This document shows positions 55,601-62,609 of a stretch of DNA of 64,000 nucleotides, one piece after another (within the stretch, counting starts at the first letter, position 1; every line of letters starts with the position of its first letter). Source of the stretch: Methanolobus sp. GTDB lineage: Archaea > Halobacteriota > Methanosarcinia > Methanosarcinales > Methanosarcinaceae. The DNA lies in assembly GCF_016278365.1 (NCBI RefSeq), contig NZ_JADQBZ010000002.1, positions 115,497-179,496 on the forward strand. The letters run 5' to 3'. A model generated the notes under the pieces. The model was not told the DNA's origin. It did no database searches and saw nothing but the letters and a program-made list of their open reading frames with translations. The position numbers were made by a program, and so were the translations under genes.

Positions 55601-57817
55601 GGTCAAACAGCAGTGAGATTTTTTGTCGTAAAGGACAGCAGTGGTAAAACTATCAAAACCTATGGCGTTAATCAAGATATTACAGAACGCAAACAAATAG
55701 AGAAGGCATTGATAGATAGCAACCAACGTTATCGAGAATTGGTTGAAAGAATTAATGATGGTTTAGTATCATTTGATGCAAAAATGAATTACATTTTTGT
55801 TAACGACGCTGGCGGGAAATTGCTGGGGAGAGATCCGAAAAATCTAATTGGGAAAAACTATTGGGAGGAATATCCTGAAGCAAAAGGTACTCTTTTTGCT
55901 AATGCTTATATAAAGGCATTTGAAACACAAGAAACAATATTCATTGAAGAACATTTCAAGCCATGGGACCGTTGGTTTTCAAATACAATTTATCCTTCAC
56001 CAGATGATATTTCAATTATATTCCAGGATATCACTGAACGTAAGAGGGCGGAAGAGGCACTTGAAGAGAGCAACAAGAGAATGGAAGCATTTCTGCAGCT
56101 AAGCCAGAAAATAACTTCTTCTGTTGAACAAAATGAGCTCATGCAAGCGATTGTAGATGATGCAACTAAGATTATCGGCATAGAGAATGGCGCTGTATAT
56201 CTGCTGACAGATGATGATCAAATATATGTTGCAGCAACAACACCCGCATTTCCTCCTAATTTCCCTGAAGAACTCTGCTTAGCTTCTTTGGACAAACATC
56301 CTCATATTAGAAAAGCTATTACATCAGGCAAATATGTCATCATGCCTGATTCAAGTACTGAGAAACTCACGCCATTAGAGCAAGAAATCGTTAAGATAAT
56401 AAATATTCACTCGGCTCTTTATCTTCCCATACGTCTAAAGGGACACTCGATCGGAGTGCTAATACTATCATCAAATGAAAGAAAGTACAATTTTTCAGAT
56501 GAAGAAATTTTTCTTTTACAGGGTTTTGCGAATCAGGCAGCACAAGTATTCGAGAATGTCCGCAATTATAAGCAGTCAAAGGAGTATGCAAAGGAACTAG
56601 AGGAGGAAATTGCTGAGCGAAAAAGGGCCGAAAATTTGCTTATAACAGCAAGAAAAGATGCAGAATCGGCTAATATGGCAAAGTCTGAATTTCTTGCCAT
56701 CATGAGTCATGAACTACGTACCCCACTGAATGCAATTATCGGGTTTAACGAAATACTTCAGGACACAGAACTGAATCATGATCAAAAACACTATGTTGAA
56801 ATCGTCCAGAAAAGCGGCAAGGCGTTACTTGATATAATTGAGGATATACTGGATTTCTCAAAGATTGAAGCTAGTAAATTAAAATTAGAGATGCTAGACT
56901 TTAATCTGTTGGAGTTGCTAGAGGGTTTTGCAGACACTATGATTCTTCGTGCAACACAAAAAGGACTGAGATTAGTATACAATGTTGATCCAAACGTACC
57001 CTCTCTGTTGTGCGGAGATCCAGGGCGTCTACTTCAGATACTTTCCAACCTGGCCGGAAACGCAATCAAATTCACTTCTCAGGGTGAAGTGGTAATTCAC
57101 GTCTCTGTGGAGTCTCAAGAAGATGAAAATGTCCTGCTTCGCTTTTCAGTTAAAGATACTGGAATCGGGATTCCTGAAGATAAGATTGAATTCATATTTG
57201 AGAAATTTGCACAGATAGATGCTTCAAACACTCGTAGATTTGGAGGCACTGGATTAGGTCTTGCAATATCTAAGAGATTGGTAGAAATGATGGGAGGCAA
57301 CATTGGTGTGTTCAGTGAAATTGGAAATGGATCCGAATTCTGGTTTACAGTACGGCTGAGAAAGCATTGCAGGACCAAAACCGTAAACAAGGTGGATCCA
57401 GCGTATTCACTTCAAATTCATGATAGTGATTTACGCATTTTACTAGTAGAAGATGATATATTCAACCAGAAAGTAGCGCAAGAAATGCTCATTAAATTGG
57501 GTTTCAATGCTGATGTTGTAGCCAATGGAAAAGAGGCAATCAAAACACTTGAAATGATTCCCTACGACCTGGTGCTCATGGACGTGCAAATGCCTGAGAT
57601 GGATGGTATTGAGGCCACAAGGATAATAAGGGATACCAGTTCTTCCGTTCTTAACCATGAAATACCCATCATTGCAATGACAGCACATGCTATTGATGGT
57701 GACAGAGAACGCTTTATTAACGCAGGGATGGATGATTACATTGCAAAACCAGTTACTTTAAAAGTACTCAAGCAATTAATCAATAAATGGCATCAGATTA
57801 TTCTGATTAATCAATAA
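52664..57817 (+). CDS. Hybrid sensor histidine kinase (GAF/PAS array, HisKA, HATPase, REC)
   Basis: About 1717 aa from ATG 52664 (GTG 52631 possible). Order: GAF (about 30-185), PAS, GAF with CxCG and FWTNST cysteine/Trp motif (about 320-515), six PAS/PAC blocks (520-1130), GAF (1140-1300), HisKA with FLAIMSHELRTPLN (His ~1349), HATPase (FTSQGEVVIHV, DTGIGIP, GGTGLGL), one REC (LLVEDDIFNQKVAQ, Asp in LMDVQMPE) ending at the C-terminus. No HPt is present, unlike its divergent neighbour, so phosphate transfer probably needs a partner HPt. Confidence 0.94.
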   Translation: MSDNSLSNGSSKISKENHNAETVDYIYSCFSEINQCMLHLGGNCDDNIQMLTELCGRLLGATCAIYNRLEDNTLLSCGQWHVPPDYNPWDKPDGHICYDVILNDINGPFVVCNLPKTHYAVTDPNVAKYNLKTYIGHPIRCGTSFVGSICAVFQHYFEPKDDDKKIIGIIASAISLEEERRKAEHKNREQEQYLRAILQTTADGFWVVETDGSIIEVNEAYCRMSGYSREELLKSHISDLDALEKQSEALERIERIIRNGSEIFETRHLRKDGSIFDVEVSVTFLNVNTGKLVCFGRDITERKEQEKESAILLDLLRILDQPNGFDELLRDIIQKLHEISNCEAVGIRLKEGDDYPYYQTFGFPESFIQLEKSLCTHDLSGQVIKDELGNPVLDCMCGNIICRRFDPMLPFFTPHGSFWTNSTSEFLSTTTESDRQARTRNRCNGEGYESVALIPLYVHGEALGLIQLNDPRKGMFTRKIIAFFERLADNIAQTLIQKKIQIKVEQNQKNMESIFRASPTGIGVVENRVFKYVNHRLSEMTGYSSSELVSSNARILYPTQEDYDYVGVEKYRQLAEKEVGEIETRWKCKDGRIIDVLLRSTPIDVHDFSKGTTFTALDITVRKQMENALTLSEEKYRNLVQKSHSIILKWDRRGKVLFLNEFGQRFFGYSEEEIIGKNVMGTIVPEQEVTGRSLSSLMSDIFENPGKYEYNINENMCKDGRRVWISWSNNPLYDSKGQITEMFSVGVDVTSEKQAKEQLKLQSLVLDQITDCVTVADLNGIITYVNKAEVQALGYSHEELIGKPTKIFGDNPERGATQQEILKETLRNEHWHGDVMNKTSDGREVLIDCRTQVVRNEVGQAIALCGISTDITERKLQEDKLLNSERQLSNALKIAKMGHWELDVSSGVFTFSDSFYDILHTTVKEMGGYEISIDEYTTRFVHPEDSHLVHEEILKALESENPNYGRYLEHRMVYADGCVGQTAVRFFVVKDSSGKTIKTYGVNQDITERKQIEKALIDSNQRYRELVERINDGLVSFDAKMNYIFVNDAGGKLLGRDPKNLIGKNYWEEYPEAKGTLFANAYIKAFETQETIFIEEHFKPWDRWFSNTIYPSPDDISIIFQDITERKRAEEALEESNKRMEAFLQLSQKITSSVEQNELMQAIVDDATKIIGIENGAVYLLTDDDQIYVAATTPAFPPNFPEELCLASLDKHPHIRKAITSGKYVIMPDSSTEKLTPLEQEIVKIINIHSALYLPIRLKGHSIGVLILSSNERKYNFSDEEIFLLQGFANQAAQVFENVRNYKQSKEYAKELEEEIAERKRAENLLITARKDAESANMAKSEFLAIMSHELRTPLNAIIGFNEILQDTELNHDQKHYVEIVQKSGKALLDIIEDILDFSKIEASKLKLEMLDFNLLELLEGFADTMILRATQKGLRLVYNVDPNVPSLLCGDPGRLLQILSNLAGNAIKFTSQGEVVIHVSVESQEDENVLLRFSVKDTGIGIPEDKIEFIFEKFAQIDASNTRRFGGTGLGLAISKRLVEMMGGNIGVFSEIGNGSEFWFTVRLRKHCRTKTVNKVDPAYSLQIHDSDLRILLVEDDIFNQKVAQEMLIKLGFNADVVANGKEAIKTLEMIPYDLVLMDVQMPEMDGIEATRIIRDTSSSVLNHEIPIIAMTAHAIDGDRERFINAGMDDYIAKPVTLKVLKQLINKWHQIILINQ
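57518..57750 (+). repeat. Copy 2 of the 233-bp inverted repeat
   Basis: Equal to the reverse complement of 46243-46475 by direct reading. Distance between the copies is about 11.0 kb. Confidence 0.9.
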
Positions 57818-58179
57818 TTATCTAAGATTTCCAATTTCGTGTTAAAACTGTAATATTATTTTCCCGAATGCTATTATGGAAATGTTAACAAAGAAGAAAG
57901 TGAGGTGTGTGATATGAAGGTGATGCGGGTTATTGGTACTATTAAATTAAAATCACACACCTCTAGAAGGGTAAAACAGTTAAATTATAAAAATATATTT
58001 TATTTTTAAATAGAAAATAAATTACTGTAATGCAAATTCGAAGTATTGGAAGACTAGAGATTCTGCATTCGGCTTCAACATCTAGTAGGTAGGAGAACGC
58101 CAAATAAATTATTTTATTTGTATTATATAATTATTATTAGTAGCGCGAATTATATATAAGTTTGTGATAATCTCTTTTT
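57818..58179. other. Intergenic region, 362 bp
   Basis: Contains the 57902-57963 hairpin and a TATA box TATATATAAG (58151-58160) 25 nt before ATG 58180. No other gene seen. Confidence 0.5.
57902..57963 (+). ncRNA. Hairpin with perfect 12-bp stem, possible small RNA
   Basis: GAGGTGTGTGAT (57902-57913) pairs with ATCACACACCTC (57952-57963) around a 38-nt loop. A similar structure lies at 62213-62273. Both follow or precede kinase genes. A 32-codon ORF starting ATG 57915 in the loop is not conserved in the second copy. Confidence 0.45.
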
Positions 58180-58389
58180 ATGTTCAACGATTGTTTCTTT
58201 TGTGGCAACTCTTATGGATATGATGCCTTAGAAAAAAAGCATCTCCACAAAGTTGGGAAATATTTGGTGTGCCACCTCTGTTTAACTGAACTGGAAATTG
58301 CCTTAGAAAGTCAACTATCTCGCACTACCGGCCTTCGATCAGCGAGGATGGGGTTTGAAAGTCAATTAAGCATTCTCCAGGATGATTGA
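58180..58389 (+). CDS. Small zinc-ribbon protein, leaderless
   Basis: 69 aa. Starts MFNDCFFCGNSYGYDAL and has a second pair CHLC, giving CxxC...CxxC zinc ribbon, then a helical tail with Arg/Ser. Transcription should start close to the ATG, since the TATA box is 20-29 nt upstream and there is no ribosome-binding site. Unknown function; could be a regulatory partner of nearby kinases. Confidence 0.6.
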   Translation: MFNDCFFCGNSYGYDALEKKHLHKVGKYLVCHLCLTELEIALESQLSRTTGLRSARMGFESQLSILQDD

Positions 58390-58894
58390 AGAACTTTGCT
58401 GAGATGTACGTAGACTGAAAGTATCGTTTTCCGATCCAAATCGACAGTTAAACGCTACAGTTAGCAAATTTCTTCTGCAACTTTGTTTGCAGCTCTCTTC
58501 TTCATTTTTAAAATATCAGTTGGAGATAATTGACTACCAAGATTAGAATTGAATCATGTGCTTCACATATTCACCACTCAAAAAGAACACATATCTTGTA
58601 AAAATAATACATAAAATGCTAAATAATATTTAAATTATACCTCACGTGGTCTTCTCATTTCGATAGATTTGATCTGTCTCTTTGGACAAATCGTATATAG
58701 GTTTCAATCACCCGGAAGACCTCATAAAAAAACCCATTGCCGAGTCATAGCCGGCTCTTTTTGAATGTAGCAGAATATCTCAAACAAAATGCTATATTTC
58801 ATTCAAAAGTAAAAACGTACCACCTAACAAAAATCTCAATTGAGGCGACAATATTGAAAAGTAAAAACCAAATAACAACTAAACATGGAAAAAT
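58390..58894. other. Intergenic region, 505 bp, no gene seen
   Basis: AT-rich stretch between the zinc-ribbon gene and the IS element. Only weak hairpins seen (near 58738-58765). No coding frame with a ribosome-binding site. Confidence 0.5.
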
Positions 58895-58914
58895 GGCTCT
58901 GTAGAAATCCTTAT

Positions 58915-59913
58915 TTAAACAAACAATAATATTTTAACATACTTATCAATATTATGAACTATTCCTTTTATTTTGACTTCTGTAACCTGATTCCAATATT
59001 TCTTGGCCTTAGTTTGTACACCATATTTCCTTTTGAGCACTGAGAACATCGTTTCTACCAGATTTCTTTTATGATAGAGTTTCCTATCAAACTCCTGTAC
59101 CATTTTCTTACGGAATTTTCCTTGATCCTTTTTCTTTTCCTCTGTCTCAGAGGGATTATAGCTACTGCATGTAATTGTTCTCTTGTTAGCGAATGTATAG
59201 CTTCTGAATCATATGCTTTATCCATTACATAGTAGTTTGATCTGCGAGTTTTATTACATTGTTTTACAGGCTGTCCGACAATTCAATTTCACCGAAAAAA
59301 CAGAGAAAAAGAAGGCCTATAAAGGCTTTAAATCGAGAAGTAAGGAAATGTACTATTACTGCTAGTAATTGTCGGACAACCTGTTTAGCAATGTCAATAC
59401 ATGCTTTGCATCATTGACAGGTTTACCTGATTCTTTTAAACCAGTTACAATGAACTTAGCAGTATCAACAGCGATACTTGTTTTCAGAAAAGATCTTCGT
59501 TTCTTTCCTGTTCTCCAAGAATAATAGTAGCTACAATGACCACTGGTAAACCCACTTGAATCAATAGCAGTAACTTCTATCCTCTCTCCATGTAAATAGA
59601 ACAGATCAAGCGTTTGCTTTAATAGTCCGTTAAAGTAAACAGGCTTAATTCTTCTACTGAACTTATGAAGTGTGGTATAGTGTAGAACTTGTTTTAATCC
59701 AATTTTTGACCTAACATTATCTATTAATTCGACAAGTTCAAAGATACTTCTGTAATCTGTGTTCAGATACTCCTTTAACAAAACCAGGCTCATTAGCTGG
59801 TGTTGCGTATATTTCCTCTTAGAATATTTGCAACTGTATATTGGTAAATGTGAGTTTCCTGATACAGCTAACGCTGTATCAACAAACTTTAAGTACTTGT
59901 TACACTACCATCA
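58915..59913 (-). pseudogene. IS5-like transposase broken by MITE and frameshifts
   Basis: Minus-strand pieces: [60 protein letters not shown] (N-part, no start codon), [20 protein letters not shown] (first DDE Asp), then the MITE at 59266-59384, then NKTRRSNYYVMDKAYDSEAI (second Asp), a frameshift, and LYHKRNLVETMFSVLKRKYG (Glu region). Loss of the start, the insertion and the frameshift make it inactive. Confidence 0.85.
59266..59384 (+). mobile_element. MITE copy A (119 bp) inside the IS
   Basis: Ends ACAGGCTGTCCGACAATT and (other strand) ACAGGTTGTCCGACAATTAC. Inserted in the transposase gene between the first and second catalytic residues. Aligns with copy B (45662-45776). Confidence 0.75.
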
Positions 59914-59922
59914 AATCACAGA

Positions 59923-59954
59923 TTTAATGGGAGTTCCAGATTTACAATCTGGAA
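59923..59954 (+). other. Conserved motif TTTAATGGGAGTTCCA plus hairpin
   Basis: After TTTAATGGGAG comes TTCCAGATT-TAC-AATCTGGAA, a 9-bp stem. The same 16-nt motif at 40166-40181 (minus) is followed by a different 7-bp hairpin. Confidence 0.5.
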
Positions 59955-60067
59955 CAAAACACTAATCATCCCCTTTGTGTTTTTGGTAGCAAGTGAACAC
60001 TTTGGGGTTTTCTCCTTTTTAAATGACTACGTAATTTTTAGTAGGAAATAGGTTTTCTACAGAGCCC

Positions 60068-61978
60068 TTATTTCAATATGATTGGAATATCGAACCGGAA
60101 AGTGCTGCCTTTACCAGGTTCACTTTCCACCCAGATGTTACCACCGTGAAGCTCAACAAACCTTTTAGCTAAAGCTAACCCAATTCCGGTTCCGCCATAT
60201 TTTCTAGTTATCGAACCGTCTATTTGGATGAAAGGATCAAATATCTTACCGATATCCTCTTCAGCAATACCGATACCATTATCAAAGACAGAAAATAAGA
60301 CTCGATCTCCTTTTAGCTCAGCTTCTATCTTTATTTTACCTTGATTATCCGTAAACTTAATGGAGTTCTCAAGTAAGTTATATAATATTTCAGTAAGTTT
60401 GTATTCATCGGCTAATATTGTAGGAAAATCAGAAGAGACGTTGGTATCTATTTGTAATCCTTTTTTTGATGCATTTAGCTTTAACAGATCCACAGTATCA
60501 GATACAATTTCCCTAATTCTGATTGGCTTCAAAGAAAGCTGTTCCATTCCAATTGAACTATATTTAGAGAAATCGAGTACTTTTTCGACGGTCGACAAGA
60601 GGCGCTGACCGCCTTCATAGATATTTACTATGTACTTTTTTTGTTCTTCAGTAAGATTATGTGATTCTTTATTTAGGAGGATATCTGAGAAACCAAGCAC
60701 AGATGTAAGTGGAGTTCTAAGCTCATGGCTTATATTTTTCATTACCTCACCCATGATTCGGTTTGAATTGTCAGTAGTGAGTTTCGCGTATAACATGGCT
60801 TCTTCTGCTTTTATGCGAGGTGTTAAATCGGCTTGGGCACCTATTATGCGATGAGATGTACCATCAGCATCAATATCAATTGGTTTACCTCTGCTTGAAA
60901 CCCATATGTATTCACCAGACTTGTGCTTAATTCTAAAGTCGATATGAAATGGCTTTAATCCACTGACACTTCTGCATACTGTATTATAGACTGCCGCTTT
61001 GTCATCAGGATGTATGAATTCCATGTACGAATTGATGGTGGTGGGTAGTTCCCCGGGCTCATATCCTTGTATCCTATGGAACTGAGAGCTTAGAAAAACT
61101 TCTTGAGTGTCAAGGTCAATATCCCATAGACCATACTCTGCAGCTTCCATGGCGAGAGACAATCTTTCCTGGCTCTTCAGGAGATCGCTTTCAATTTGCT
61201 TTAAGTCAGTGATTTCCTGATTTACAATAATTGCTCCTTGTATCTTGTTCTGATCATCAAGCACTGGTGCAGTATAGTTCAAAATTGTCTTCTTCTTCCC
61301 ATCAAAGGCCTCTATTTCAAGCATCTCATCGACAACAGTAGTACCTTCTTTGACTGTATGAGCCAGAGCCCAGTCATCCGGAGTTATCTCTTTTCCTAAA
61401 GGAAGTCTGCGTGCTTTGAATATCCCATATTCCTTAACATCGACATGAGGTTCAGCACCCCATATTTCAACTCCTTTTTTGTTTCCACTGAGGAGCTTAC
61501 TGTTACTATCTGCAATCCAAAGTCCTACTGGAAGTATTTCGAATATCTTGCTAAGAAGTTGTTCCCTCTTTTTCAATTCATCCTGAGCCACTTTCTCCTC
61601 AGTTATGTCCTCTGTATATGTGATTATGCCGCCGATCTCCCCATCTGCCCTGTACCACGGACTACATTCCCAGCGACTGTATATGATTGAACCGTCTGGC
61701 TTTTCAAAAAAGTCCTCATTGTTTTTTTCGGTTGCGCCCGAAAGACATCTCATATGTATGTCTCTTAATTTATCGGCCAATTCAGGGAAAATATCATAAT
61801 GATGCTTGCCGATGATGTCGCGCTCTTTTAGATTAAAGTATTGCAGGTAGCGGTCACTAATAGCAATGTAGCGGAGGTCTTTGTCGTAAACAGCTATTGC
61901 GATGGGGATATGCTTGAGGATAAAGTGCAAACTTGGTTCAGTTTGTTGATAATGATTTTTTAATTTAACTTCATACAT
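60068..61978 (-). CDS. PAS-domain sensor histidine kinase
   Basis: 636-aa cytoplasmic kinase. Three PAS/PAC blocks (about 15-135, 145-265, 270-395), HisKA with ISHELRTPLTSVLGFSDIL (His near 418) and an HATPase with N-box NLLENSIKFTDNQG, DNGIGIAEEDIG and GGTGIGLALAKRFVELHGG. There is no receiver or HPt domain, so the partner regulator lies elsewhere, possibly one of the nearby hybrids. TATA-like sequences occur at 61990-62010 upstream. Confidence 0.95.
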   Translation of the reverse strand: MYEVKLKNHYQQTEPSLHFILKHIPIAIAVYDKDLRYIAISDRYLQYFNLKERDIIGKHHYDIFPELADKLRDIHMRCLSGATEKNNEDFFEKPDGSIIYSRWECSPWYRADGEIGGIITYTEDITEEKVAQDELKKREQLLSKIFEILPVGLWIADSNSKLLSGNKKGVEIWGAEPHVDVKEYGIFKARRLPLGKEITPDDWALAHTVKEGTTVVDEMLEIEAFDGKKKTILNYTAPVLDDQNKIQGAIIVNQEITDLKQIESDLLKSQERLSLAMEAAEYGLWDIDLDTQEVFLSSQFHRIQGYEPGELPTTINSYMEFIHPDDKAAVYNTVCRSVSGLKPFHIDFRIKHKSGEYIWVSSRGKPIDIDADGTSHRIIGAQADLTPRIKAEEAMLYAKLTTDNSNRIMGEVMKNISHELRTPLTSVLGFSDILLNKESHNLTEEQKKYIVNIYEGGQRLLSTVEKVLDFSKYSSIGMEQLSLKPIRIREIVSDTVDLLKLNASKKGLQIDTNVSSDFPTILADEYKLTEILYNLLENSIKFTDNQGKIKIEAELKGDRVLFSVFDNGIGIAEEDIGKIFDPFIQIDGSITRKYGGTGIGLALAKRFVELHGGNIWVESEPGKGSTFRFDIPIILK

Positions 61979-62212
61979 TGATATTCTAAATATATATTAA
62001 ACTAATATATATGTTACGTCGATATGTAAAACTATATTAAAGAGCTATATTTGTCCAGCTTCCCATTATTTCATGCTAAATTTAAACTACATCAGCTCAC
62101 GCATTTCTCAAAAAAGTATCGAAAACTGAGACGTGCACTACTTACATGAATGATACTGAAATTAAGATTGTACCATGTGGCAATCATAATTAACAGTTAA
62201 ATATCTAGAGGG

Positions 62213-62273
62213 GAGGTGGGTGAAAATGAATAATGTGAAGTAGGGCGTACTACAAAATCAATTCACACACCTC
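62213..62273 (+). ncRNA. Second 12-bp-stem hairpin, possible small RNA
   Basis: GAGGTGGGTGAA (62213-62224) and TTCACACACCTC (62262-62273) form 11 of 12 pairs around a 37-nt loop; size and stem resemble 57902-57963, but the loops differ. Confidence 0.45.
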
Positions 62274-62348
62274 ATGAATGAGTATATAACATCAAATGAT
62301 AAAAATATTATGCATTATTACAGATTTACCACGTTGGAGTAAGAAGGC

Positions 62349-62368
62349 CACCCATTTTAATGGGTGGT
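62349..62368 (+). other. 9-bp hairpin CCACCCATT/AATGGGTGG
   Basis: Perfect 20-nt inverted repeat followed by TAGTTCAC, like the 3' hairpins of IS200/IS605-type elements, but no transposase is nearby. Could be a relic or a terminator. Confidence 0.4.
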
Positions 62369-62609
62369 AGTTCACTAACTTCTCTATGGAATACAAAATC
62401 AATTAGAAGACTGCATAATTCTCTTATTCAGTTTAGCGAAGTTCATACGCTTGAAGAAAAGTAAGTAAAAGTATCCAGCATGAATGACATTTCCTGCCCT
62501 ACAGATTTGTACTAGGCTTCTTATCATTGCTTCACAACGCGTTTAGTTCATCCCATTGAACTATTAACTACGTATTCTAGGTGGTACTTGGATACAGGAG
62601 ATAGTTCAA

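Larger units (their letters stand above)
58895..60066 (-). mobile_element. IS5-like element, disrupted by a MITE
   Basis: 1172 bp between GGCTCTGTAGAAATCC (58895) and GGTTTTCTACAGAGCC (ending 60066). Without the 119-bp MITE the element is about 1053 bp. One base after its end is the stop codon of the following kinase gene (60068). No target duplication is apparent. Confidence 0.8.
61979..62609. other. Intergenic region, 631 bp
   Basis: Holds TATA-like repeats at 61985-62015, a 12-bp-stem hairpin at 62213-62273 and a 9-bp palindromic hairpin at 62349-62368. No protein gene with ribosome-binding site was found. Confidence 0.5.

Noticed and set aside
57915..58010. 32-codon ORF in the 57902 hairpin
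   Set aside because: No equivalent frame exists in the related hairpin at 62213, so the structure, not the peptide, is the shared element.
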